Assembly: GCF_050436995.1 (NCBI RefSeq) | Contig: NC_134753.1 | Span: 6,138,001 to 6,202,000 of the forward strand | From: Anticarsia gemmatalis | Lineage: Eukaryota; Arthropoda; Insecta; Lepidoptera; Erebidae | Direction of reading: 5' to 3' | DNA length: 64,000 bases | Notes under the pieces: model-generated | Seen by the model: only the letters and a program-made list of their open reading frames with translations | Databases searched by the model: none | Told to the model about the DNA's origin: nothing | Made by a program: the position numbers and the translations under genes | Shown here: positions 41,530 through 52,392 of the stretch, piece after piece | Position numbering within the stretch: the first letter of the stretch is position 1 | Layout: every line of letters begins with the position of its first letter

Positions 41530-41788
41530 CTAGCTGACCCGCGCAACTTCGCTTGCGTCACATAAGAGAGAATGCGTCATAATTTTCCCCGTTTTTGTAA
41601 CATTTCTCGTTGCTACTCCGCTCCTATTAGTCGTAGCTTGATGATATATAGCCTATAGCCTTCCTCGATAAATAGGCTATCTAACACTGAAATATTTTTT
41701 CAAATCGGACCAGTAGTTCCTGAGATTAGCGCGTTCAAACAAACAAACAAACAAACAAACTCTTCAGCTTTATAATATTAGTATAGAT
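41530..41788 (+). mobile_element. interspersed repeat, copy B (CAAA-tailed)
   Basis: The first roughly 120 bp are a close match to copy A at 2006 (CTAGCTGACCCGCGCAACTT, then CCTATTAGTCGTAGC). The middle then differs: GCCTATAGCCTTCCTCGATA, then CGGACCAGTAGTTCCTGAGA. A (CAAA)n run follows at 41736-41760, and the end is TTTATAATATTAGTATAGAT. No protein is encoded. Class uncertain, as for copy A. Confidence 0.75.
41736..41760. repeat. (CAAA)n microsatellite inside repeat copy B
   Basis: About six tandem CAAA units sit at the same place, relative to the element end, as (CAGA)n does in copy A. Confidence 0.9.
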
Positions 41789-42289
41789 GTGAACAATAAT
41801 TGATATTTACATGGGTTAATGAACATGAGCACCATACTTCTATAATGCATGTAGTGAATGTAGAGCATCGTTTGATCCATCATTTTCTCGCGGTGTTTAA
41901 TCCATCATATTCTCGCGGCATTTATACGTCTGTAACAGTTCATCTCATGATAAACGGCAATGACTCCTTCTTCTGACTATAATTAAACATGATTAGAGCT
42001 CAACACATGGTGAGCCGCAATTATAAGACGTTACAACGGCTACCGGCGCACTACTCGACACGCCATGCAATAGTTTCTATCTACCATTCAATATCTACCT
42101 AACACGGAAGCGAATTTTAATTAAACGCGCTCATTATTACATTGTCGCTTTTTGTGAATCGATCTTGTTTCGTTAGTTGACCATAACAGCTTTTTAGCAT
42201 TTACATTGTACGTTTTAATTCAATGAAAATTGTCCAATTAATTGTCACGAATCATTGACGTCGGAATATTTACGAGCACGTGAGCTTTC

Positions 42290-42780
42290 TCCAGGAACGC
42301 TCCTGGCGACGCGTCCCGATGTCACCCACCCGCATCCCTGAATGAAGTAGCACTGGAGACTTGCGGGAAGAAAACGCACATTACGAATCCATTCAAATCT
42401 ACAGTCATGAATGAACCGAATGCGAAAGAGACGGCGCTATGGGATAGCGCGAAGTGTGAGTGAGACATGATTTCAATAGTACGCGAAACGGAAATAGAGA
42501 GGCCGAGATAATTCTGTCTAGCCGGGAGGGATTCCCTCGTGTCATTTGTGTGCGTTGGTTTTTCGAATTGTACGGGAGGATTGGAGTGTCGGCGTGCGTT
42601 CCGAGCGTGCACTCGGCGCTCCGCCGGCAGTCGGAGGGTCCTTTATCGGTGTTCGTTTCAATTCGGAGGCACTCGCATTCATTCTTTGCTTTCCGTTTGC
42701 GGCCCGAGGTTCCCCTACTTGTTGATCATTCGTAATAAATTGCCTCCATGATATTCCCATTGTGGAACAGTTTGTCGCTT
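42290..42780. promoter_or_regulatory. GC-rich, stop-poor block in intron 1
   Basis: About 490 bp of CpG-rich DNA within AT-rich intron, open in several frames on both strands (42322-42612 minus, 42460-42735 plus, 42539-42751 plus, 42542-42760 minus). None of the translations shows a domain. A small hairpin GCGCTAT-GGG-ATAGCGC lies at about 42434-42450. The composition resembles the dac promoter region. It could be an alternative promoter or non-coding exon, or a CpG-rich enhancer; it could also be conserved coding sequence I fail to recognise. Confidence 0.3.
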
Positions 42781-43319
42781 TACTGCCTTCGAGGAAATTG
42801 TGTTTCCTTGAGCCACTCGACTTTATTTGTCATTCAATTGTGAAGGTTATATTGTTTACAAGATTGTAATGGGTCTATTATTGTAATGATTTGTATAAAT
42901 GGAAGTATGTTTCATGGCTAAGTGTGTAATGAATTAGTGAATAGTAAATGGAGTAAATAACGAACGATATGCGGAAATTAAGAAAGTAAATGAGTATTCG
43001 AGTGAGTGTTTGTTTCGATAGTCGATAGAGCAGCGAGCCGTGATGCGAGCGGAACGAGCCGTCATTCACTCTACCTTGTCTTTGAGTTACAATTCTGCTT
43101 AGTCCAGATTGATAAAGCCTAATACGCTATAAGCCTATACTTATACCATATTACTTAATGTAGACTACCCGTTTCCGTATTCATTTATAAAATTCTTGTT
43201 TTTTTTTTAATGTAGAGTGAAGTCAGGTACTAACCATAAATGGACCTATAGAATAATATCCATCGGCACTATATTTACATTTGCATACTACATTTTTTTA
43301 TAATAACAGATAAAACTAT

Positions 43320-43353
43320 ATAACTATAAATATAACAGATATAACTATAAATA
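43320..43353. repeat. 13-bp direct repeat, two copies
   Basis: ATAACTATAAATA occurs exactly at 43320-43332 and 43341-43353 within AT-rich DNA, probably a small slippage duplication. Confidence 0.8.
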
Positions 43354-43795
43354 CTTGTTATTATCGTTACAAAACTGAATAAGTGCTGCTCACTTATTCT
43401 GTTGCAACATATCATTGAACTCTTAAAAACGGTAACTCTCACTTGTAAGCAAATAGTTAAGATCTGATGTAGTTTTTCAATCTGTATTAAAGTTACGGTA
43501 GATGAATTTATTGTAATGATTTCTATCCACTGATATTTTACCTAACAGGAAAACGTTGCATTTACAGACAGTTTTTTACTATTTATACCAAGTATTCAAT
43601 CGGTACACTCGATACAATCAAACATAAAATAACATAAAAATGCTCAATTCTACCAGTATTAAAACGATTTAAAAGATATCAAACTATACTTTAGTATTTA
43701 GATTAATGTTCAAAATAATTTAATCTAAACCAATTAATGTTATTCGTAAGGCAATATCACAGTGTAACTAATTAATTTGGCAACATGCGCGTCTC

Positions 43796-43816
43796 AGACA
43801 CTGCAATGCAGTGTCT
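43796..43816. repeat. perfect 10-bp-arm palindrome
   Basis: AGACACTGCA and TGCAGTGTCT are perfect inverted arms around a single central A. No transposon ends or coding function are apparent. Confidence 0.9.
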
Positions 43817-45899
43817 TGGTTTAATATTTCAATGAGAATCAGTGCTTGGACCGACGCCAGTCGGAGTCCGGACACAACACTCGTGATAATAACGCCCCGG
43901 ACTATTCTACATCTACATACACGCGCTCCAATATGGACAACGTTTTCAACAAACAAATTGTGAATACCAAACGCTCATAGCCTACATACCGAAATTGTTA
44001 AGATATTTTCACTAACGCCGCCGTAATTCTAGTTCACGTAATCGCTAATACTACAGTCTAGCCTACTTCCAATAAGCTATTAATATAATAGTGTTATAAT
44101 AAAAGCATCTCGCGTAACAGTCGGACGTCATCCGTCAGCGACTGAGCGCTCACCGCTTTGTGCCGGCTCCCAAAACTCGCGGGGCCTTTTAGTCGCCGAC
44201 TAATTAATAAACATAAATACAACTTAAACAATACAGACGAGAGCCTTCATCTTTTTCATAACTAGTAAATATACACCTATAAGTTTTAAACTAGCAACAA
44301 AAGCTTCGGAAGTTCTCCGACGCACCTACCGGCTCTACAAAGGTAATGAAGTAGTTATTTCAGTGCTTTGTTTATTTACAAAATATCACTCCGTTTGAAG
44401 GCGGACCATCAAAATGAGTCGTAAAGCTGAAAATTCCATAAAAAGTCGTGTTGATGACCTCCGTAATTGAACCTCGCTCTTTGTAGCAGAGACAATGGAC
44501 GGAACCCTGTGCTTTGATTCTATTGATTAGTAAAAAATAAGCTGGTATCTCTTTGGACTTTCAATGTCTCAAGTACCCACACTTCCTAATTGATTTAACT
44601 GTACAACAATTCAGGGTTTTATACAGTGAATAGCTGGAAATTAATCTGTATAAAAAAATGCAAAATAAAAATAATAATAGAGCTAGTTTTGTGGAGGGAT
44701 TAGTCTCACGCCTTATTATTACAAAGATCATACATAGAGCCGTTAAAAGCGCATTACAAAGCGTGCATTAAATCACATAAAAGAGTTAGAGAAGTAAAGT
44801 GAGGAACACCCTGCAGTTCTTGAGTAACCCGATACGCACTCGTTTATCTGCCGTCGAACAATTATTGAAGCGTGAAAAGGAACGTCCTCCTATTATTTAC
44901 ATTACGTTTTGTAATGCGGGCGTTCCGTTTTTATTTAAAAAATATCGCATTTCCAACTGCATGTAGTGACATCCATTAGTCTTGTTATAATTATTTTATT
45001 CATATTTTATATTCAAATATTCTTCAACTTGCTTCTGATGAATATAATTATAATGAACCAAAGAATTGTAATTTACTTTTAATTTCTAAGTAAGTAATTC
45101 ATGTTTATAATACTGTCTCATAAAATAAATCTATTTGAGCCGTAATCTGATTTCTCGGTAAAAATAGAAAACTAAAAATATATCTAAGTTTTACCAACAA
45201 AAACCAAAAAGATATCTAAAATGTAAGTCTAAAATATTTTCAAAGCAGACAAAAAACGAAATCGAAACGTTTTTATTACCAACTGTACCGAATCGACTGT
45301 AGTGATTTTTTTTTCATTTAATTTCAAAAAGGCAAAGGAATAAAAAAAATGATATTTATGTTAGAAACAAGATTTCTTTGTTGAATGCATTAGCGGAATC
45401 GTAATGGTGGAAACGTGTCAATACAAATTAGTGTGATTGAACGACCGCCGGCGAACGGCACGGGTTTTTTATTTATTTTGTATTTCTTATGATATTTCTT
45501 ATGTTCATTTATTTTTGTAACTTAAACAGTTCGTTTTAAATTAGCACTTTCACTAAACTAAGGCGACAGGTGTAGAATTGCTTTCTAAAATGTAGTTCTT
45601 TACATTTTATTGTGCCGTTGACACTATGTCTTCGAATGACTAACTATCCTCTAACTAAAAAGTATAAAAACTTTCAGATTAAATGTCTGCGATTTGAGGT
45701 AGAAAATAAAATAGGACTATTGTAATAAAGTTTCTAAATTACAAGCCTAATAAAAATAAACTTTAATTTGTAATTGTAGAGTTTCTGAATTTATTTTAAA
45801 ACTCTTATTCAACTATTTCCAAATTATCTTGAGGATCAGTCGAATGATGTCATCCGTGGTGCGACTAAGTAGAGTAGAGTACTGACTACCTGTAATGAT

Positions 45900-46350
45900 T
45901 TCATGATGTCAAACATGAATGTGAGTCAGAGGTGCGAGCTGCCGCCGCCCGAACATTTCCGCTTAACAATAAATAAACAAACATTAAATATTACAGCGCA
46001 AAGCGTCAATACGAGCGAAAAAATTAAACTTTACGCCTCCCAGATGCACACTTCCCACTCACATTACATTTTTAAAAACACATTCTGGGAAGCGAGGGAA
46101 ACACCGATATAGGCCTACCCGGACACCGGCCGCACCCGCGACCACAACAAAACAAGATTTTTTAATCTAACTTTACCGTTTGTAAAAATTACTATTTAAA
46201 TATTTAAGCCGCAGCCGCTAATTAACTGAGATTTAACCCTTCCGTCGCCGGCCGAAGCTCGCTTTAATATTTAACCCGGTGGAAATATTTTGCGCGTATT
46301 AAAATGTGAAAAATTAATGGAGCGCGCGTCTCTCCCTGCGGACCACTAGA
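45900..46350. promoter_or_regulatory. possible exon-proximal regulatory block
   Basis: This mixed-composition stretch begins about 0.6 kb inside intron 1. It contains a homeodomain-type CTAATTAACTGAG (about 46218) and CpG-rich stretches at 45935-45955, 46110-46140 and 46245-46262. The GC-rich part near 46110-46140 was read on the minus strand for the next dac exon and did not fit. A regulatory role is inferred from position and composition. Confidence 0.25.
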
Positions 46351-46941
46351 TGCAGCCCCAAGCACCTTATACCTAATTCATGGCGCGACCTTGTCACCAC
46401 ACTCACCACACTCACCACACACATACACACCTACTGCTCTTCTTCATATTCCTCACTAATAGCTTGTAATCTCCTATTCTTAAACTACGTGCTCTATATT
46501 TTTTCGGACCTCTCTTTATTTATTCTTCCTCATAATTTTCCATTAGGCCTATATAAACAATTTTCTTTATAACTTAATTTTATCTTAATTTACACATAAA
46601 CCGAAATATTTAAACAGATATTAGACGTCAGTAAACAAAATACTATGTGTGTAGATAAATAATAACTTATTTTTGACAATAGCTGCAAACTTGAGTAAAC
46701 TTTGAACTACTACTAAAATAAAAATTGTAGGTATAGGTTTCATACAAACATAACAAAATTGTAACCTAAAAAAAATTAACAAGTAAGCAAACCACAGTCA
46801 AAATAAATCCAAACATGGTACAGGTCCATACCAACCTTCGTATGGTCGTGGAGCGGTGGAGAGCGTGGTAGTACACCAACATAACATAAATACAATGTAA
46901 CAAACATAGTGTCGAGTACAGTAACAGTTAGTAAAACGTAC
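46351..46941. other. intron 1 start, open read-through of dac
   Basis: Directly beyond the exon 1 donor the dac frame stays open for 55 more codons, to a stop at 46776-46778. The rest is AT-rich, with a short CACCACACT tandem run at about 46397-46420. Confidence 0.6.
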
Positions 46942-47507
46942 CTTGCGGTGGTGCAGTCCCTGTAGAGCACGTCGAAATCCTTGCAGGACAGCAGCTTGCA
47001 GCGGTTCACGCCCGGCTGGATGGCGCCGAGGCCGCGCAGGATGCGAACCTGCTCCACATTGCACACGAGCGGCACTATGTCCAGTCTTTTTAGCTTAGTG
47101 TACACTGTGTGCAGCCCGCCCACCAGGTGCTTGAGGAACAGCTCGAAGGCCTGTGGCAGGCACAGCATGGTGTCGCCCTGGATGATGAAAGCGGCCACCT
47201 TCTGTCCGCGGTAGTCGACCAGCTTGCACTCGTTGGCGGAAGGGTCGGAGGTGGAGATGGGCGGCGGGCTGCCGTAGCGCGGCGGGCCATGGTGGTGCGC
47301 GGCGGCCATCAGCTCAAGAGGCGAGTGGTGCATCATCTGCAGGGAGCCCAGCAGGCCGAGGCCGGGCGGCGGCAGCGGCAGGCGCGGCGCCAGCAGCTGC
47401 GGCGGGCTTAACGCGCGCGCCGGCGACGCCGCCTTCACCCGCGGCGAGCCCCCGGAGGAGCCGCTCACCTCGCTCGCGGTCGACGCTGAGTCCACGGCGG
47501 ACTCCAT
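46942..47507 (-). CDS. dac: dachshund, first coding exon (DACHbox-N)
   Basis: This exon encodes residues 1-188 plus two bases (AG) of a split codon. Residues 1-90 are Ser/Pro/Ala rich with a short His run at 71-73. Residues about 92-188 form the DACHbox-N (Ski/Sno/Dac) domain, with family-typical stretches such as GQKVAAFIIQGDTMLCLPQA and RILRGLGAIQPGVNRCKLL. These are close to invariant in Dac/DACH proteins and separate them from Ski and Sno. The start is the first ATG after an in-frame TAG at 47520-47522, with A at -3 and G at +4. The exon ends CAAG|GTACGT, a good donor, in phase 2; GC content is far above the flanks. In known insects Dac is a nuclear cofactor acting with Eyeless, Eyes absent and Sine oculis in eye fate, and it also patterns legs and mushroom bodies. 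The N-terminus is much shorter than that of the fly protein. DACHbox-C is outside the window, so the gene is partial. The identification is very secure. Confidence 0.97.
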
Positions 47508-47870
47508 GCTCGCGACTGACTACGCACGCATCACACGCCCGTCGTGCGCGCTGTTCCGCGCGACAATAAATAAAAAGCCCGAGTCGGCGCTGGGCGCGGC
47601 CGCCGCCCCGGCCCGCCGCTATGATTGGCGGCGCGCCGCTGCAGCCTGCAGCCGATTGGTGTCGGCCGGAGTCGCGGAGTCTCCGCCTCTTTTTTCGTTG
47701 CGTTGCGTTCGTAGCGCGCGAAGAAACGTTCCTGTTTCTTTTGGGTGTTGTGTGAAGCGGTCGCTCGCCGGGGGTGTATTGATAAGAATGTCACCGGTAA
47801 TCAATATGAGCCTAGATGCCGCCGCGGACACGCGCCACCGCCACCGCTCTCTGCCTCCACTCCGACACAT
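47508..47870 (-). promoter_or_regulatory. dac: GC-rich dac 5' leader and probable core promoter
   Basis: The 360 bases upstream of the dac ATG are strongly GC and CpG rich against AT-rich flanks. Read on the minus strand they hold two CCAAT boxes (47655-47659 and 47624-47628) and then a TATA-like T/A stretch (47565-47577, CTTTTTATTTATT). If that stretch acts as a TATA box, transcription would start near 47540 and give a leader of roughly 30 nt. A TCAGTC match to the arthropod initiator lies at 47514-47519, but it is too far from the T/A stretch to pair with it and would leave only a 10-nt leader. The start site cannot be fixed from sequence alone. Open frames on the plus strand here reflect GC-rich composition. 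Confidence 0.4.
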
Positions 47871-49480
47871 TCATACTACCTACACGCCGTTACTTACGCA
47901 CTTTTATTGTATTATGGCATTTCTTGTACTTTTCTTCAAGATGGGAACTTTATTGCTACTAAGTTATAAATATTAGCTTGTTTGATTGGTTTACACCTAC
48001 ATTTGTCTCTACAAAGTTGTTAGCTCATGGAATGTTGTTATTGTTTTATTGAGTAATTGTTACTTTTAACTTTATGAAACTCTAGGTCATCTACTGTGAG
48101 AAGGAGATTTGAGTGCAGCTGAAGGAGGAAAATGTTTAAAGATACTGTATTTAATTAATCGTTGACTCTACATTATGCAAGGTTGGAAAATAAAGGTTAA
48201 ACTTAAGAAAATTATTCAAGAAATGAAAAATGTATACCAGATTAAATATTTATTTTAGTTTTACTTAACTTACATGCTAATAAATTAAGTTATACCTAAC
48301 TTTTTATGGTGACTTTACCAAGTTTTAAAATATTGAGCCCTTACGTGTAAGTAGGTCACTGACATATTTGTCAGAAATAGTAGAGCCGAGGTAATGCTCA
48401 TTTGATAAAGATTTTCTTTTTGTTTTTCTTACATGCATTTCTGTTTTTTTGTAAGTATCTATGTTTAATGGATGGAAATTATTCTTTATTTAGTAGTTCT
48501 ATCTACTTTACAATTAGGTACAGGTTTATAGTGAGATTGATTTTATTGATTCATTGGCATAATATAATTAGGTAGAGTAAGCAAATTTATGGCTACCACC
48601 ATAAATTAAGCAAAGGGACTTTGCTCCCAATTCTTAGATATTTATCTACTTAAGAATGTAGAGCACATATTAAATTCCTTTAAAATGATGCTTTTATGCT
48701 TTTTAAATCATTTTTTAAATGTAACCTATAACTATCCCACTATTTAGAAAACTGGTAAGTATACAATAGTAAAATGAAAACAAAAATAACTTGTACATTT
48801 ACAACAAATTTTTGGTTTATCGAAATGTGTTCAGCAATTAAGACAGATGTGTCTGTACGTTACATAAACAAATATTGTCATAGTGTTTATTCAAAATAAC
48901 ATAAGTATGTACTTATTATTACATATTACGAGCTTGATTACAATACAAAGGGGTGGAAGTGTCGAAACAATAGCGATCTCAACGTTCGACAACTTAGCGA
49001 AACTCCCGAAACACTCCAATAGGTTCCGTCTTTCATACCACGATAACACACTCACTTCACAAACTAAAAACCAAGCCAATATCACCCTTATTTACTTCGT
49101 AATAGAGTCTGTATAAGATTTTTTTGGTAGTAAATAGTATATTTGCGTTCTATAGTTCTTTGTTCAGGGTGTTTTTCAATGATTATTCTTTGTAATATTG
49201 GTATCAAATTCTACATAACTATATACACTTGTACAGGGTTGTGTGCTACTTTTTGTTTTCGTTTGGAATAAGAAGCTATTGTTTTTAAGTACAATTTCTA
49301 GTTGTTATTATGAAAAGTGGGTTTCTTTGAACTGTGAGGAGCAATTCTGCAGTCTGAGTGCTTTCACTCGAGTGTCTTCGAGTAACAATCTTGTTACTGA
49401 AGAAATGTATAAAGAAAATATTACATGAACCGGCCGAAGTACCCTCTACAAGTTTATTTAAAATACAATTGACTGATACT
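47871..49480. other. dac upstream DNA, nothing recognised
   Basis: AT-rich sequence upstream of the dac promoter. Overlapping short frames at 48883-49116 have no domain features. Confidence 0.5.
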
Positions 49481-49640
49481 GACGCAGTGGCGCAGTGGTT
49501 TAGGTCACCACGCCGCTACCTTTGCGCCGGGAGGTCGTAAGTTCGATTCCCACACGGACCAATTATATGTGCGATACACAAATAATTGTTTTGGGTCTGG
49601 TTGTGCTTTGTGTCCGTTGTCTGTATGTTTGTAAAATTCT
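49481..49640 (+). mobile_element. tRNA-derived SINE
   Basis: A tRNA-like head carries box A TGGCGCAGTGG (49488-49498) and box B AGTTCGATTCC (49540-49550, one base off consensus), ending CACACGGACC. It is followed by the non-tRNA body with GTTTTGGGTCTGGTTGTGCT and GTCTGTATGTTTGTAAA. This head and body are abundant in moths and butterflies. The far end fades into AT-rich DNA, so the right limit is approximate and no target duplication is certain. It is not a functional tRNA gene. Confidence 0.85.
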
Positions 49641-50481
49641 TAGTCTTTTTAATATTAAGAAAATTATTAAGAAATTATCAACACTTAAGTCATTAACCTT
49701 AATTCTTACATGTTGTACGTAATACGTGCGAAGAATTGTGGCATCTATATTTATTTTTGTAATATGATAACCGACAAACATAACATAATTTTTTTATTCA
49801 CATTATTTTTATTTTTAAAATCGACTCCTCCATTAAGATAGGCTTTTGTGTTGCATTTTACGTAGAATTTATTATATTATAGAATACACTATAAGACATA
49901 ATTTTATTAAATTCATGACTCGATTGATACAATTGCCACAATAAAAATGGCGTTTGTATGGCAAACTTTAGAATGAACAGATACAAAATACAACTAAACC
50001 CCATAGAACTAGTGTTTTATGGAGTACCCAAATATTTGTTCCACATGGGAACCGAACTCGTCGTGAGTTGGTCAACCACTGCTTTACGTAGGACATCAAG
50101 ACCGCTAAGATCCGATCTCTATAACTCCAAAAGTTTTAGTTCATAGATTAAATCCCTAAACTATGTGAGGCCTAGTAATATGATATTTTAAAAATAGGTA
50201 ATCTCTAAATAACTAAGTATAGATCGGATTTGTAACTGGAACTGACCCTAGACGTTTCCTTGGTAATTAAAAGTGCAGTTACATCCTGAAATATATGCAA
50301 CTTTGATATATTATTTTTAGGCTACGTATTAACGTACTTAGTCGAAATATTATAAAACACTCGTATATTTTTTTCTCGCGACAGAGTAATATTTAAAGAC
50401 TTGAGTTAGATCTTGATTGTGCGTTAAGTGTCTAATAACATGTCATATTAGCAGATAAAATGGCCGTTATTGTTCTTTTAA
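49641..50481. other. upstream DNA, nothing recognised
   Basis: AT-rich spacer between the SINE and the TTAA-flanked element. Short open frames only. Confidence 0.55.
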
Positions 50482-50889
50482 GGCCCATTTAGACGGGGAG
50501 AGTTTCTCGTACGGTTCCGAGCGAGAAACTATACGCTACTATCACAAGCAATAATCGCCATAACACAATCGTATCAAAATGTTTACATACAGGCAAGAAC
50601 TAAAATCTCGCCTACGATAATGTCATACGAGATTCGCTTATGACTTATCGCTAGGCGATAATTGCCTATGTTTGTTTACACAACGAAGGTGTAGTAAGCA
50701 GTTTGTTGCTTACGAGAATCTCAACTTGTATAAACACGATCTCGTGTGACATATTTTCAAGTTGATACGAGTATCGTACAAATCAGTTTGAATCGTTTTT
50801 AGTGCGAGATTTGTCATTCGAGTTTAGTGATTACTAGTATATAGTTCGTAAAAATGACACAAAAATCTTTTATATTCGGTACTGCCGAC

Positions 50890-51220
50890 AATATTAAGTT
50901 CATTGAACTGTATGATATTAAAATATGAATCTCCTGTAGCCAAATATTTTAAAGTTATTTCCAATTTTGTACGAGCGGGTATAGCTTGACGCATATTTGT
51001 ATCACTTTTTTATAGATGGTCCAATTTCTTGAAGTAAATATATGAGTTGAGTTTTCGTAACCCGAAACATATTTTTGAATGTCTCTTCATCTTCTTATTG
51101 TAATTCAAGGCACAACGTGTTAGATGCTCCCAAATCATTTCTTCTAGCTATTCATTTTTTAACCCAACACCTTTTCTTCTTTTTCCGTTTAACTAATTCT
51201 TGCCTTAGAAGAGCAGACAT
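50890..51220 (-). pseudogene. PIF/Harbinger transposase N-terminal remnant
   Basis: The minus strand from an ATG at 51218-51220 reads a Lys/Arg-rich start, then LGASNTLCLELQ, DEETFKNMF, and QLIYLLQEIGPSI. After a one-base frame change near 50990 it continues MRQAIPARTKLEITLKYLAT and GDSY. These are typical N-terminal features of insect PIF/Harbinger transposases. At least three in-frame stops and the frameshift show it is dead. The catalytic DDE part is missing. Confidence 0.8.
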
Positions 51221-51279
51221 AATTAAAACACCCTCGCACACTGCACTCATGGTAGCAAGTGGCATAAAATCTCGAAATA

Positions 51280-52392
51280 GGGGAGAAGTGCCATGAAAGG
51301 GACACGTATTGAAAGGGACATTTCAAATCACAGCTAAAATAAAAACCGATTCAGATCAACATTATTGTTGTTGTATGGCAGCACCAACGGACATTCGATC
51401 GCACCTAACTTCATGCTTCTGTCACTTCAAAGGTGGCCACCGCGTGTGAGTGTTCGTATTACGGTAGAAAAGTATTTTTTTAGCTATTTTTGTAAAACGT
51501 TTTTTCAAGTGAAGTGAATTGATTATTTATTATTTTTCATAAGATTAGTATCTCCTTGTCGTACACGAATATTAAAACAAAAGGTAAGTACACTTTTATT
51601 TACAATTGTAGATTTTGTGGTTATGTTTTCATTTTGACTATGATATTTATGAAAGGGACACAACAAACGGTTATGAACGGGACGTCCCTTTCATGACTGC
51701 TTATATCACTGTGATCAATTATTATTTATCATTGCAGATAAAATGTCACCAAAAAAGAGAACCCGGGTGTTGATGCCAAATAGATTGAAGAGGCAGTGAA
51801 TGATATGCACCAAATGGGCACACAAAACCTGTGGCATTAAAGGCATTTTCAATTTGTCACTAAAAATATTTTTCAGATAATACCTAACCAAAGTTAAAGA
51901 AGACAGTTAATTAGTGTTTAAGATGTTTATGAAACTATGTAATGTACCTAGGTATTGATCTCTATTTCAATTACATGTTATATAATAACTTGTTATGTTC
52001 TAATAATAAAAATAGTAAGACTAGACACAATAATTCCTTTACTTTAAAATCTGATCGTAAACTTTCTTAAAATTATCTATTGTAGTGGTGGTTCCTTTAC
52101 TATGTTTGTTTTTTACTTAATTTGACCTGATTATTTTAGATATTTTGTACTGTCCCTTTCATAAATGATCATGTCCCTTTCAAAACAGGCCATTTATGAA
52201 AGGGACAAAACACACATTTTTGAAAAATGCAAAAATAAATGACTTAACAGCTAGAATTAATAATAACTGTATTTTATTTCAATAGTTAATTAACGAAGGC
52301 TTCCCATTCAACTCTAACCTAATAAAAATAATATTTTATATACTTATTAGAGGCTCCACAACATAAATGTCCCTTTCATGGCACCTCTCCCC
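51280..52392 (+). mobile_element. TA-flanked element nested in the Harbinger copy
   Basis: Inverted ends of 25 bp with one mismatch: left GGGGAGAAGTGCCATGAAAG, right (reverse complement) GGGGAGAGGTGCCATGAAAG. TA lies on both sides (51278-51279 and 52393-52394). The TA target fits the Tc1/mariner/pogo superfamily. The core GAAAGGGACA recurs internally in both orientations. A short transposase-like remnant lies at 51743-51880. It is non-autonomous and younger than the element it interrupts. Confidence 0.8.
51743..51880 (+). pseudogene. transposase-like remnant, internally deleted
   Basis: After an acceptor-like TTATCATTGCAG (51726-51737) an ATG opens MSPKKRTRVLMPNRLKRQ, a basic start like that of pogo/jerky-type transposases. 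An in-frame TGA (51797-51799) follows. The same frame then continues with CTKWAHKTCGIKG to a TAA at 51878-51880. The Cys, Trp-x-His and Cys spacing recalls the small zinc-finger tail that some of these transposases carry. The middle, including any DDE domain, is absent. The family is a guess from short motifs and the TA target. Confidence 0.45.

Larger units (their letters stand above)
42781..45899. other. intron 1 DNA, no genes recognised
   Basis: AT-rich, apart from short GC-richer patches near 43830-43930 and 44110-44200. No coding exon is recognised. It contains the small repeats listed separately at 43320 and 43796. Confidence 0.5.
23239..46941 (-). other. dac: dac intron 1 (inferred)
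   Basis: This is the interval between the exon 1 donor and the candidate microexon acceptor, about 23.7 kb. It contains no convincing additional coding exon. The open frames inside are short, lack recognisable domains and are mostly F/L/I/Y rich, as expected for AT-rich DNA. If the microexon is not used, intron 1 runs on to the left edge of the window. Large first introns holding enhancers are usual for insect developmental regulators. Confidence 0.6.

Noticed and set aside
42322..42760. Overlapping 70-96-codon frames on both strands in the GC-rich intron block
   Set aside because: Openness in several frames at once points to composition, not coding; reported as a possible regulatory block instead.
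46100..46145. GC-rich patch tested as the next dac exon (PGRPPKR-like)
   Set aside because: None of the minus-strand frames gives the expected basic stretch and no suitable acceptor precedes it.
46798..47411. Several open frames in other frames and on the opposite strand of dac exon 1
   Set aside because: They are shadows of the GC-rich dac coding sequence; only the 46942-47507 minus frame carries the DACHbox-N.
47506..47976. 156-codon plus-strand open frame next to the dac start
   Set aside because: It lies opposite the GC-rich dac leader and promoter, begins antisense to the dac ATG, and has no domain. Low stop density from GC content explains it.
49481..49561. tRNA-like sequence with A and B boxes
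   Set aside because: It is continuous with the known type of SINE body and does not form a complete cloverleaf, so it is a SINE head rather than a tRNA gene.
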